27,367 nt of DNA from a virus, in IMG/VR virus record IMGVR_UViG_3300021090_000367, positions 1 to 27,367 of that record, one strand, 5' to 3'. Shown piece by piece: positions 8,450 through 14,469 of the stretch. The notes under the pieces were generated by a model that worked only from the letters and a program-made list of their open reading frames with translations, made no database searches and was not told where the DNA came from. The position numbers and the translations under genes are program-made. Within the stretch, counting starts at the first letter, position 1. Each line of letters starts with the position of its first letter.

Positions 8450-8716
8450 GTGATCGATTGGTCACGCGCCGTTTCGATTGGCGCACGCGGGCGGATACTG
8501 TTTCAGTTGGTGAACGATTTTCCGATTGTGCAGCTGCAAGTTCGTTTAGGATCGCAAGTCATCGGGGAAGTCATCGGCACTGAGTTACGCGACGTCGGTG
8601 CGTTGTATTTCTCAGTGCCACGGGTTAACGGCGTTTACAATGTCACCATCTTCGCGAAAGACTCGACAGGATGCGAAGCACTCACAACCGCCGCACGTTC
8701 TGTCACCGTGCAATAG
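8450..8716 (+). CDS. Ig-like domain frame, probably the C-terminal part of a frameshift product
   Basis: This frame codes for a beta-rich module of 88 residues if it starts at GTG 8450, but that codon has no ribosome binding site. The open frame continues upstream through sensible sequence (TGGTES, then PPHSVTIQV) back to the slippery heptamer at 8381-8387. Slippage there would give 144 residues of the signal-peptide protein plus 109 from this frame. The pattern of a hydrophobic strand, PIVQLQV, a Gly-rich turn, LYFSVP, NG-x-YNVTIFAKD, then a terminal VTV strand is that of an Ig-like fold. Optional Ig-like domains added by -1 frameshifting are an established feature of phage structural proteins. 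Independent translation by coupling at the TAA (8439-8441) remains possible. Confidence 0.6.
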   Translation: MIDWSRAVSIGARGRILFQLVNDFPIVQLQVRLGSQVIGEVIGTELRDVGALYFSVPRVNGVYNVTIFAKDSTGCEALTTAARSVTVQ

Positions 8717-8775
8717 GCTGGATCATGGCGAAACTGCCTGCAATCAATATCACTGTCGTCGTCAAGAAACACAAG

Positions 8776-8798
8776 AGACGGTGTAATAAAAACCGTCT
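8776..8798 (+). terminator. Stem-loop, possible weak terminator
   Basis: AGACGG (8776-8781) pairs with CCGTCT (8793-8798) around an A/T-rich 11-nt loop and is followed by TGCCCTGATTCTTT. It lies between the Ig-like frame ending at 8716 and the gene at 8875. The T-rich tail is imperfect. The segment CGTCTTGCC also follows or closes three other hairpins in this window. Confidence 0.35.
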
Positions 8799-8874
8799 TG
8801 CCCTGATTCTTTGGACGTTTGGCCCAGTCCGAGAACAGAACATCAACGGGCCTTCAACCGGAGCACACAACATC

Positions 8875-9204
8875 ATGAACCAGCTGACCGAAACACAGTT
8901 CGTCGAAGGCACCGTCACGCCGACGACCAAGAAGGGCAATCCCGCCGAAGTTCACACGCCGGTTTTTTCGTCGTCGAACGACGCGGTTCTGAAAGTGGAA
9001 ACGGATCCGGTGAATCCGTTGGGCGTGAAGGTCAGTGCGGTTGCGCCCGGTGCGGCGCAGGCAGTGTTGACCTTTGACTCGGATCTTGGCGACGGCGTCG
9101 AAACCGTCGTGCTGTCGGCGGATTTCACCGTGATCGCAGGCCGCGCGGTCGGCGGCACGTTCGTCTTCGGCGCACCGCAGGAACAGCCGGAAATCCCGGC
9201 GTAA
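8875..9204 (+). CDS. Ig-like (Big_2-type) virion-associated protein
   Basis: A 109-residue protein with the bacterial Ig-like (Big_2) pattern: KKGNPAEV near 19-26, SSSNDAVLKV near 33-42, VSAVAPGAAQAVLTF near 52-66 and a closing VVLSADFTVIAG strand near 80-91, then an Ala/Gly/Pro tail. Small free-standing proteins like this occur near tail or capsid genes and are thought to decorate virions and bind carbohydrates weakly. The ATG at 8875 has GGAG 11 bases upstream. An in-frame ATG at 8725 would add a very basic 50-residue extension, disfavoured because it crosses the stem-loop at 8776-8798 and its ribosome binding site is weak. This is the last + strand gene before the convergence point. Confidence 0.72.
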   Translation: MNQLTETQFVEGTVTPTTKKGNPAEVHTPVFSSSNDAVLKVETDPVNPLGVKVSAVAPGAAQAVLTFDSDLGDGVETVVLSADFTVIAGRAVGGTFVFGAPQEQPEIPA

Positions 9205-9210
9205 CAGAAA

Positions 9211-9231
9211 CCGGGTGAGTCGATCACCCGG
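9211..9231 (+). terminator. Perfect 8-bp hairpin after the last tail gene
   Basis: CCGGGTGA (9211-9218) pairs perfectly with TCACCCGG (9224-9231) across a GTCGA loop, 6 bases after the stop at 9204. No T tract follows. It is probably a 3'-end stabiliser or the first element of a tandem terminator with the larger stem-loop that begins 4 bases later. Confidence 0.5.
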
Positions 9232-9234
9232 CTA

Positions 9235-9294
9235 GAACGGCGGTGCGCGGGTTACTGCTGGGTATACTGCGCGCACCGCCGTTCGTTTTATTCT
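9235..9294 (+). terminator. Strong terminator between convergent gene blocks
   Basis: GAACGGCGGTGCGCG (9235-9249) pairs perfectly with CGCGCACCGCCGTTC (9270-9284), a 15-bp stem around a 20-nt loop, followed on the + strand by GTTTTATTCTT. This is a convincing intrinsic terminator for the tail operon. It sits exactly where the + and - blocks meet. The stem would also fold in transcripts from the other strand, but there the 3' flank is not T-rich. The T-rich tract overlaps the last codons of the - strand gene ending at 9288. Confidence 0.85.
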
Positions 9295-9677
9295 TGGACG
9301 TATTGCTGACACGACGCGCAGAGTTTTCCCGGTGCAACGTGTTCTTCGTGTTCAACACAATGTGCCGCCAAGATGAATCTTTGCGCGGGCATTCCGAACA
9401 CGGTAACGTCGACCATCTTGAAACGCAGTCCATACATGGCCGCTTGAGGATTGATGATCGCAAGCACGCGTTCTGCTTGCACCCGTGACCATTCCCCACG
9501 TGGATCGACGGTCAATTGTAATGGGTTCATCGGTTGTCGCACCAATTGCCAAAGCCAGTGTCGTTTTTGACCGGGTCCACGATGATCGCGACAATACCAC
9601 AGTGCAGCGTCAATCAATCTCCGAATCATCGCGCAAACACGCGCGTTCCACTCGGAGAACTTCGAAACCGCCAACAT
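9288..9677 (-). CDS. Hypothetical protein with C-terminal Cys/His cluster
   Basis: A 129-residue protein, last gene of the leftward block. The C-terminus holds AHCVEHEEH followed by LCASC (about residues 105-123), a plausible zinc site (Cys-x2-His, then Cys-x2-Cys). The middle part (VQAERVLAIINPQAAMYGLRFKMVDV) looks like an alpha/beta segment. No family is recognised. The start is uncertain: ATG 9677 lacks a clear ribosome binding site, an in-frame TGA lies a few codons upstream, and ATG 9629 is a possible shorter start giving 113 residues. The 167 bp upstream hold only a hairpin and no convincing gene. Confidence 0.6.
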   Translation of the reverse strand: MLAVSKFSEWNARVCAMIRRLIDAALWYCRDHRGPGQKRHWLWQLVRQPMNPLQLTVDPRGEWSRVQAERVLAIINPQAAMYGLRFKMVDVTVFGMPAQRFILAAHCVEHEEHVAPGKLCASCQQYVQE

Positions 9678-9812
9678 CGACCGTCAGGCTTGCCCGTGGT
9701 GCGGCTTTCTAGCCTTGCCGTGACCCTTTGCACGTCGCCCGCCTGCCTTCCTTATAAGCCCGCCTAAGCCTACTTCCGCTTAACTTTCGCCCGCCGTGCA
9801 AAGACGGGCAAG

Positions 9813-9834
9813 ACGGCGCAGTTGGTTGCGCCGA
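9813..9834 (-). terminator. Hairpin downstream of the coiled-coil gene, likely terminator
   Basis: Read leftwards, CGGCGCA pairs with TGCGCCG around a 6-nt loop, followed by TCTTGCCCGTCTTT. It lies about 12 bases past the stop of the gene ending at 9845, in the intended direction. The T tract is interrupted by CCCG, so termination may be partial. Confidence 0.5.
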
Positions 9835-9844
9835 ATTCCGAGTG

Positions 9845-10150
9845 TTACGGTTCTTCCCGACGTTCGATCAGCTGGTGAATGGCCGCGATTTCGAACCCAA
9901 GTGCTTCGATGGTGTGATCTGCCGCCATGATGTCATCCTGCGCCGTCAGAAATGTTCGCTGTGCTTTGTCTTTCATGGCAACGGAGATCGCAACCAGCTG
10001 CGATTTGTGTTCGATCGTGCGTTGCAGTTCTTCACTGCTGAACGTGGCGTGTTCTGATTGAACCCGCTGCGTCAACGATGCGCGCCCGTCTGGCGCGTTA
10101 CGGCCACTCTGCGTCGTCGTCGTCGGTTTCGTCTTCGTCGTCTTCTTCAT
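9845..10150 (-). CDS. Hypothetical helical protein with Lys/Thr-rich N-terminus
   Basis: The start is placed at ATG 10150 because GGGGAG lies 9 bases upstream; a longer frame back to 10246 only reads the acidic gene out of frame. The 101-residue product has a disordered Lys/Thr-rich N-terminus (about residues 1-20) and a long predicted helix or coiled coil (about 38-101: EELQRTIEHK onwards, ending RREEP). The first 53 bases, ribosome binding site included, lie inside the acidic protein gene in another frame, so the two are probably coupled. No family is recognised. A structural or DNA-associated accessory role is possible. Confidence 0.62.
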   Translation of the reverse strand: MKKTTKTKPTTTTQSGRNAPDGRASLTQRVQSEHATFSSEELQRTIEHKSQLVAISVAMKDKAQRTFLTAQDDIMAADHTIEALGFEIAAIHQLIERREEP

Positions 10151-10256
10151 CTGTGTCGTCTCCCCAGTTGTCATCATCGTCGTCGTTGTCTTCAGGATCG
10201 TCGTCAGTATCCATGACGACGACAACGACGTCTTCAAGATCGTCATCGTTTTCCAT
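10098..10256 (-). CDS. Extremely acidic 52-residue protein
   Basis: Below 60 codons but with one of the best ribosome binding sites in the window (CTAAAGGAGACGGC before the ATG at 10256). By my count 24 Asp and 8 Glu make up 32 of 52 residues, with a pI near the minimum possible. There is a hydrophobic LEDVVVVV patch near residues 7-14 and two Trp. The composition recalls small phage DNA-mimic or histone-like-protein-binding inhibitors such as Ocr-type antirestriction proteins, but no homology is claimed. It is followed by an overlapping gene and preceded by a zinc-knuckle gene. Repetitive GAC codons suggest local expansion. Confidence 0.72.
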   Translation of the reverse strand: MENDDDLEDVVVVVMDTDDDPEDNDDDDDNWGDDTDEEDDEDETDDDDAEWP

Positions 10257-10266
10257 GCCGTCTCCT

Positions 10267-10425
10267 TTAGGCTGTTACCTGTTTGGATTTACACTTCAAG
10301 CACGGGCAATCAGGCGGCACGGGTAATCGAGTCTTGCCGCACAAACATACCCACTTGCCAGACAACAGATCATGAATGAACGGCACGTGATCACAATTAG
10401 CGATCTGTTCGTCCAAATCGCGCAT
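10267..10425 (-). CDS. Small zinc-ribbon-like protein
   Basis: A 52-residue frame starting at ATG 10425, 2 bases after the stop of the SbcC-like ATPase gene (TAGTCATG), so probably translated by coupling since no strong ribosome binding site is present. Candidate zinc ligands are Cys11, His13 and His18, then the CLCG pair (27 and 29) and the CPCLKC cluster (40-45). The CxC and CxxC spacing near the C-terminus resembles treble-clef or zinc-ribbon knuckles. It probably binds zinc and may contact nucleic acid or the neighbouring ATPase; the function is unknown. Its stop lies 10 bases before the acidic gene, whose ribosome binding site overlaps the stop codon. Confidence 0.65.
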   Translation of the reverse strand: MRDLDEQIANCDHVPFIHDLLSGKWVCLCGKTRLPVPPDCPCLKCKSKQVTA

Positions 10426-10427
10426 GA

Positions 10428-11792
10428 CTAGTTGTGTCCGTCTTCGATGAACACCGACACTTCGCCCGCGTTCTTCGTGACGTATTCCATGAGGATTTGC
10501 CCGCCCGCCTTTTCGGCGGCGTCGGCAATCAGTGCCATGCTGTCATCGTCCAGCGCATTGCCGTTCTTGATGCACAACAGCTTCAGATCAGGATTCATTT
10601 TGAAGCCGATTGCCACGCTGACCCGGATCTGTTCGGCGGTCGATGCCTGCTTCAAGGCAATGTCATTGAACGTTACGACGCCGGTATGCGAGATCCCCAA
10701 GCCGTCAACAGGGAACTTGGTATCTCGAATCGTCTTCGCGCGCAACGCATCAAGTCGCGTTACTTCGGCGTCTTGTTCGTCGTATTGCTTCTGAATCGCG
10801 ATCACCTGATTCATGACGGCACGGCGTGCGACGTTCGCCCGAATCTTGCTGTTCGTATCTTCCACGACGTGAACACGTTCCTGAATTGCCGTCGTGTCAG
10901 GAATCGCAATCAACGCATGGTGCGCGGCGGTTTGCAGTGCGTTGACCTTGTCTTCTTGCGCGGAGTATGTCAGATGCCCGACGTTGATCGCCTTCACAGC
11001 GATTTCAAGCTGTTGTTGTAGTTCAGCGATTCGGACTCTGAGTGCATCCGCACTGGCAACAGCGGTATCGATCTGCTGTTGCATCGCACCAAGACTGATG
11101 CGCGCTTCCATCGCAACTTTTTCAGCAGTGGCGGCGGTCTGTCGTGCCACTTCTGCCGCGTCGGATTCGGCCATCAACGCGGCAAGTGATACTTCTTCGT
11201 CAGGCACGCCGTCGTATTTCGGCATGGCGTCAAGCAGCACTTGTTGATCTTTATGCTGCTTGTTGTAAACGGCACGGCGGTCGTAAGCGATGCTGCGCGC
11301 TTCATCGTGTGCTCTGAAGTCCAGTCCAACCAGCTTCCGCAGAACTTCGGCTTGGTCACGTTCTTCGGCGTCGTTGAACGCCGTAGGATCAAACGACAAA
11401 TTGCTGATGACACTGTCAAGCAGACGCTGCGCGGAGTCTTGCTTCACACCGTCTTTGTTCTTGACGATCAGGCGTGATTTCGTTTCGCCGTAAGCCGGAT
11501 CACCGGACGCTGGTTGCTCCGTTAGCAAGTCACGCCAGAATTCGCGGCGCACCTTCAAGGCGTCAAGATCCAGTTCGACGAATCCGCGCTGTTCTCCGCG
11601 CTTCAACGGTTCATCAGGGCACAGGGCTTTTCCGCCCAACGCCATTGCGACGGCATGCAGCACACTGGATTTGCCTGCGCCGTTCTTGCCGCCGATGGTC
11701 AGCAGCCGTTTTCCGTTTTCCCACGTGAATTCAACGGCGGTCAGACGCAGAATGTTTGACGCCTGCAGACTGACGACGCGCAAGTTTTCCAT
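10428..11792 (-). CDS. SbcC/RecF-like ABC ATPase
   Basis: A 454-residue protein with a Walker A loop GGKNGAGKSS at 34-43 and an N-terminal strand pattern typical of SMC/RecF/SbcC ATPases that lean on DNA ends. A coiled-coil region spans about 205-330 and is much shorter than in SbcC. Near the C-terminus there is a degenerate ABC signature (STAEQIRVSVAIG, about 383-396) and a Walker-B-like segment at 403-417 ending in three Asp. Such phage ATPases act in recombination, repair or end processing, often with an SbcD-like nuclease, which is not found in this window. The ribosome binding site CAAGGAGACAGC is strong and a consensus -10 lies about 60 bp upstream. A RecN-like role is an alternative. 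Confidence 0.8.
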   Translation of the reverse strand: MENLRVVSLQASNILRLTAVEFTWENGKRLLTIGGKNGAGKSSVLHAVAMALGGKALCPDEPLKRGEQRGFVELDLDALKVRREFWRDLLTEQPASGDPAYGETKSRLIVKNKDGVKQDSAQRLLDSVISNLSFDPTAFNDAEERDQAEVLRKLVGLDFRAHDEARSIAYDRRAVYNKQHKDQQVLLDAMPKYDGVPDEEVSLAALMAESDAAEVARQTAATAEKVAMEARISLGAMQQQIDTAVASADALRVRIAELQQQLEIAVKAINVGHLTYSAQEDKVNALQTAAHHALIAIPDTTAIQERVHVVEDTNSKIRANVARRAVMNQVIAIQKQYDEQDAEVTRLDALRAKTIRDTKFPVDGLGISHTGVVTFNDIALKQASTAEQIRVSVAIGFKMNPDLKLLCIKNGNALDDDSMALIADAAEKAGGQILMEYVTKNAGEVSVFIEDGHN

Positions 11793-11851
11793 GCTGTCTC
11801 CTTGACCTTTTAAGATGGCGCGGGTAATGCGCGCTGATAACGTCGTGAGAT

Positions 11852-11857
11852 ATTATA
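11852..11857 (-). promoter_or_regulatory. Possible promoter -10 (TATAAT) before the SbcC-like gene
   Basis: Read leftwards the 95-bp gap contains a perfect TATAAT. I find no good -35 at the usual distance (GGACGA or ACGACG only) and no TG extension, so it may need an activator or be fortuitous. It would give a leader of about 50 nt before the ribosome binding site at 11793. Confidence 0.4.
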
Positions 11858-11887
11858 CCGCTTTTGCGTGCGGTCGTCGTCCGATGT

Positions 11888-12058
11888 TCATTTTTTGGAC
11901 GTTTGCAAACGGCACTCTTCGATCAACGCCCGCGCGTCGGATATTGCGTATAACCGCAAATCTTCTTCTGACCGCCCGGTAACACGTTCACGATCTTCAC
12001 GCATGTATTCAGCAAAGATCGGAGCGGCGACAATAGCAAGGAGTTCATGATCTCTCAT
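11888..12058 (-). CDS. Hypothetical 56-residue protein
   Basis: A frame of 56 codons whose ATG (12058-12056) overlaps the stop of the preceding gene (ATGA), implying coupled translation. The product is strongly charged and predicted helical: a hydrophobic LLAIVAAPIFAEYM stretch (residues 6-19) precedes an Arg/Glu-rich helix and a Ser/Lys tail. The pattern is too short and polar for a stable membrane span. Codon use is like its neighbours. No family is recognised. It is the last gene before the 95-bp gap upstream of the SbcC-like ATPase, so it probably ends a transcription unit. Confidence 0.6.
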   Translation of the reverse strand: MRDHELLAIVAAPIFAEYMREDRERVTGRSEEDLRLYAISDARALIEECRLQTSKK

Positions 12059-12270
12059 GGACCAACTCTGATTTCAAGATGATGAACCGGCACAACGCCG
12101 ATGACTTGCGAACGGCGCGGGTCAGCAGTCATCGAATACTTGCTGATGATCTGAAACGTGTTCCGTTCGTCGCTGGGCGTGATCTGCGCGATGAAATTGT
12201 CATCTTCCCAGATTTCGATCACCTGTGCGCCTAAACGAAAGGAGTGCGCAGCGACACGGAACATAATCAT
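12055..12270 (-). CDS. Hypothetical small beta-rich protein
   Basis: A 71-residue protein with ribosome binding site GGAAGG 7 bases before the ATG at 12270. The sequence alternates hydrophobic and polar residues (FRLGAQVIEIWEDDNFIAQI, about 11-30, then HHLEIRVGP at the end), suggesting a small beta-barrel or sandwich. No signal peptide or metal motif is seen. It overlaps the upstream 77-residue frame by 71 nt and the downstream gene by 4 nt (ATGA). No family is recognised, but regular codon use and both couplings support a real gene. Confidence 0.62.
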   Translation of the reverse strand: MIMFRVAAHSFRLGAQVIEIWEDDNFIAQITPSDERNTFQIISKYSMTADPRRSQVIGVVPVHHLEIRVGP

Positions 12271-12433
12271 TAGAACGCCTTCCGTAAGGGTGCTTGGCTT
12301 CTGTCTTTGCCGTGTTGGCGAACATCACGACTTTTTCGCCGTTGATGTTCCCAGACCAATAGGTTTCACCGCGCTTTGTGGTCTTACTAGAGATCCACAA
12401 CGCACCGATCTGATTCTGTCTCCCGACTGGCAT
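12200..12433 (-). CDS. Small conserved-looking protein (GALW...GEKVVMFANT family)
   Basis: A 77-residue frame with ribosome binding site AAGGG 7 bases before the ATG at 12433. Residues 9-46 follow a pattern seen in many small phage and plasmid proteins: IGALW, then K-T-x-x-x-G-x-x-Y-x-S-G, then GEKVVMFANT, then K-T-E-x-K-H-P. These resemble DUF736-like small beta proteins of unknown function. After the KHP motif the sequence becomes Arg/Cys-rich and overlaps the next gene by 71 nt, which is unusual, so the natural C-terminus could have been changed by a small frameshift. A +1-shifted reading would stop at TAA exactly at the next gene's ATG. Confidence 0.6.
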   Translation of the reverse strand: MPVGRQNQIGALWISSKTTKRGETYWSGNINGEKVVMFANTAKTEAKHPYGRRSNDYVPCRCALLSFRRTGDRNLGR

Positions 12434-12704
12434 GCATCAACCCTTCAAAGCGTGTTTTGTAAAGTGCTGCGCGCTGCAGGTAGAACGACGCGTCATCGTC
12501 GACGGAGCACCGCAGCGCAGAATCTAAATCACGTCGCCAGCAATAGTGCAGCTGCAGCGCGTGTGACCACGTCACGAACACCGATTCCGCTATTTCGATC
12601 CAGTCGTCCAGTTCGTCAGCGACGTCTTCTGCGACGTCGGCCGGTATCTGGTCGTCTAGCAAATCGAACAGCGACGGCGTTAAATCAACTTTGCTTTTTG
12701 CCAC
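12387..12704 (-). CDS. Hypothetical acidic helical protein
   Basis: The coding signal begins at about 12704, where a GTG opens a 105-residue protein. The longer frame back to 12836 reads a zinc-knuckle gene out of frame and is rejected. The product has a very acidic patch (DLLDDQIPADVAEDVADELDD, about residues 14-34) and then an amphipathic helical region with Trp and His residues. It overlaps the upstream zinc-knuckle frame by 20 nt and runs 47 nt into the downstream 77-residue gene. AAGG lies only about 3 bases before the GTG, so re-initiation after the upstream stop is more likely than direct loading. No family is recognised. Confidence 0.55.
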   Translation of the reverse strand: MAKSKVDLTPSLFDLLDDQIPADVAEDVADELDDWIEIAESVFVTWSHALQLHYCWRRDLDSALRCSVDDDASFYLQRAALYKTRFEGLMHASRETESDRCVVDL

Positions 12705-12819
12705 AGTCCTTGCATTGACATTGTTTCGCACCGCACCTAGGGCACGAATCGCCGTAAACGCCTTGCCAACGGTGCCCACAGGCCGCGCACGCGCGTTGCT
12801 CCGTCTGCTTGCTGTCCAT
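12685..12819 (-). CDS. Small zinc-finger protein
   Basis: A 44-residue frame from ATG 12819 with seven cysteines in an ordered array: CAAC (11-14), CPRC (26-29), then CQC and CKDC (34-40) followed by Lys-rich sequence. Two CxxC knuckles separated by 11 residues form a typical zinc-ribbon arrangement, and the third cluster may add a second site. The basic C-terminal tail suggests nucleic acid contact. GGGA lies about 4 bases before the ATG. An alternative ATG at 12861 would add 14 residues (MTRQQLCWRVGWEY) but would put a 12-bp hairpin inside the coding region. Confidence 0.6.
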   Translation of the reverse strand: MDSKQTEQRACAACGHRWQGVYGDSCPRCGAKQCQCKDCGKKQS

Positions 12820-12831
12820 GTATTCCCAACC

Positions 12832-12859
12832 GACACGCCAGCACAATTGCTGGCGTGTC
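12832..12859 (-). terminator. Perfect 12-bp inverted repeat, possible attenuator or terminator
   Basis: GACACGCCAGCA (12832-12843) and TGCTGGCGTGTC (12848-12859) form a perfect stem with a 4-nt loop, 13 bp beyond the stop of the gene ending at 12873. Read leftwards no T tract follows, so it is not a classical intrinsic terminator. Its position, 12 bases before the ATG of the zinc-finger gene, suggests mRNA processing, or partial occlusion of translation initiation. A dimeric-protein operator is also possible given the perfect dyad. Confidence 0.6.
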
Positions 12860-12872
12860 ATCAAACGCGGTG

Positions 12873-13709
12873 TTACATGTCTTCGGGATCGCCTTGCCCT
12901 GTGGGCTGTCCGGTGCCGTCTCCGGCCGCTGCAGCTTCCGCCGCCACGTCGGCCGCGTCGTCGGTGCGATCGATTTCGATCTTGAGATCCTTGTATGTCT
13001 TCGCCAGATCGCTGATCGATGCGCGCACGTCACGCGGCGTGATGCCGTCTTGATCCAGATTGAAACCGCCCCACTCAAAGCCCTTGTCGGACTGCATCTT
13101 CGTCGTCAACTTGAAGACGCGTGCCCATGATGGCGGATTCGCGATGATCTTGTCGCCGATCTTGATCGGAAGACGCAACATGCCGTTCAACTTGAACGCG
13201 TTGCTGATCTGTGTGCTCTTGAAAGAGAACACAACGACTTCCATATGATCCGGAAGCCATAGCAGGTAATCGTAGAAGTGAACGGCGATCGGCTTCAACC
13301 GCGAACCGTCTTCCTTCGTGCGCCACAACGTGCGGGGATCCCCCTCGGGAACGTTCAGTTCGACGACTTTCAATTCTTCGTCGAATTCGATCCAGTGGGA
13401 TCCGAGTGATGCGATCACGACGAAGCGCAGGCTGCGCCCGTAAATCTGGTTGCTCAGTGCGTTGAACAGATCGAGTTCTTCAAGCCCCTTGATCTGCTTC
13501 AAGTTGTCCGGCTTGCGTTGCGGACTGCCGGACTGACAGAGCAGCAAGCGCGGCGGCTTGACGTCGTTTGCTCCAATCAGTTCGGTGCCCTTGCCCGCGT
13601 CGGCGATCAGATCCGAAAATTCGTCGTTGGCTTGTGTGGCCGGAACTTGCGCGGCGGCTGTGTCAATCGCCGTGGCGGCTGTCTTCGTGAGTTCATCGGG
13701 AGTGGGCAT
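12873..13709 (-). CDS. Conserved-looking phage protein, possibly ssDNA-associated
   Basis: The start is placed at ATG 13709 behind ACAAGGAGCACAG; the 25 codons further upstream have no ribosome binding site. The 278-residue protein opens with an Ala/Thr-rich linker (residues 1-40). It continues with a motif seen in uncharacterised phage replication-region proteins: D-V-K-P-P-R-L-x-L-x-Q-S-G-S-P, then a Gly/Leu region and LSNQIYG. A mixed alpha/beta core follows (RFVVIASLGSHWIEF, then the YDYLLWLP region), and the protein ends with an acidic Gly/Gln/Pro tail (GDPEDM), as in many ssDNA-binding proteins. The acidic tail and location between helicase and zinc genes suggest ssDNA binding, which is inference; no catalytic motif is seen. 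Confidence 0.6.
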   Translation of the reverse strand: MPTPDELTKTAATAIDTAAAQVPATQANDEFSDLIADAGKGTELIGANDVKPPRLLLCQSGSPQRKPDNLKQIKGLEELDLFNALSNQIYGRSLRFVVIASLGSHWIEFDEELKVVELNVPEGDPRTLWRTKEDGSRLKPIAVHFYDYLLWLPDHMEVVVFSFKSTQISNAFKLNGMLRLPIKIGDKIIANPPSWARVFKLTTKMQSDKGFEWGGFNLDQDGITPRDVRASISDLAKTYKDLKIEIDRTDDAADVAAEAAAAGDGTGQPTGQGDPEDM

Positions 13710-13737
13710 CTGTGCTCCTTGTCGAGTGTGGAACGAA

Positions 13738-14469
13738 CTAGAACGCGTCGTCATCGCTGATCGGTTTGTCGTCTGATGATGCAACCTCCGTCTTCATCGG
13801 CGTATAAACGATCGACGTGCGGACGTAGGTTTTGACGCCTTCCGGATCGCTGTCGCCGTTCAGTAAACGAAGCTTGACCATGTCAAGCAATGGCTTCGCG
13901 GGAAGTTCCATCTTGCCGCGCAAGCCGTTATCGTAACACCAATCGCGAAACTTGTCTTTGTCGTTCGCGAGTGGAAACGGAGCACCCTGCAACCGGATGT
14001 TGTCTCCGTTCGTCATCTTCAACGCGTTGTCAGATGCACCGAAGGCACCCCATGCGGGATCCTTCTTCGTGTCGTTGTTGGCGATCAGCATCTGCGACAC
14101 GGCTTCAAGGGCCAGATTGGCACGGAAGGCCGCTGCTTCGACCGTGGCGACGTCGGCGCGAGCGATCACATACCTAGCCGCCAGCTGCTGCGCGTCGAGC
14201 CTGCGCCAACCCTGACCGCCGCAGAAGCCGCACACGGGCAAGCTTAGCTTGTCTTCTTCCGACAGCTGCGGATCTGCCACACGGGCAGATACTTCGACGA
14301 ACGACAGCGGGCGGTATCCTGTGCCGTAGCACTCCGCGCACGTGCGCATTCGGATCTTTTCGTCTTCGACTTTCGCTTGATAGTCGAGATCAGACGGCGG
14401 CAGCGGCGGCAGATTGGGCAACAGGTGATCGTATTTACCGGGCTTCTTTTTCGCAGGTGCTTTCGCCAT
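13738..14469 (-). CDS. Hypothetical protein with DnaJ-type zinc knuckles
   Basis: A 243-residue protein starting at ATG 14469, with ribosome binding site AAGGAG 5 bases upstream. Its ATG overlaps the stop of the preceding gene (TGATG). It has a basic N-terminus (MAKAPAKKKPGK), a Pro-rich linker, and two CxxC-G-x-G knuckles (Cys44/Cys47 in CAECYGTG and Cys80/Cys83 in CGFCGGQG) that can form one zinc site like the DnaJ Cys-rich domain. The remainder is helical; the C-terminus ends in a highly acidic SDDDAF tail like that of ssDNA-binding proteins that recruit partners. The acidic tail next to helicase genes suggests a replication or recombination accessory. No family is named. Confidence 0.68.
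   Translation of the reverse strand: MAKAPAKKKPGKYDHLLPNLPPLPPSDLDYQAKVEDEKIRMRTCAECYGTGYRPLSFVEVSARVADPQLSEEDKLSLPVCGFCGGQGWRRLDAQQLAARYVIARADVATVEAAAFRANLALEAVSQMLIANNDTKKDPAWGAFGASDNALKMTNGDNIRLQGAPFPLANDKDKFRDWCYDNGLRGKMELPAKPLLDMVKLRLLNGDSDPEGVKTYVRTSIVYTPMKTEVASSDDKPISDDDAF

Noticed and set aside
9586-9717. + strand frame ending in RQACPWCGFLALP
   Set aside because: It has a tempting CPWC knuckle but no start codon or ribosome binding site, and it is antisense to the better supported gene at 9288-9677.
9678-9737. 35-codon - strand frame from a GTG upstream of the 129-residue gene
   Set aside because: Arg/Ser-rich, poor spacing to AAGGAAGG, and it runs out of frame into the next gene.
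10151-10246. N-terminal extension of the 101-residue gene to ATG 10246
   Set aside because: It only reads the acidic gene out of frame (Thr/Ser/Lys repeats) and lacks a ribosome binding site, while GGGGAG precedes ATG 10150.
12705-12836. 5' extension of the acidic helical gene to 12836
   Set aside because: This part reads the seven-Cys zinc-finger gene out of frame; the Cys array in the other frame is much more orderly.
13710-13784. 25-residue N-terminal extension of the 278-residue protein
   Set aside because: Ser/Arg/His-rich without a ribosome binding site, whereas ACAAGGAGCACAG lies directly before ATG 13709.
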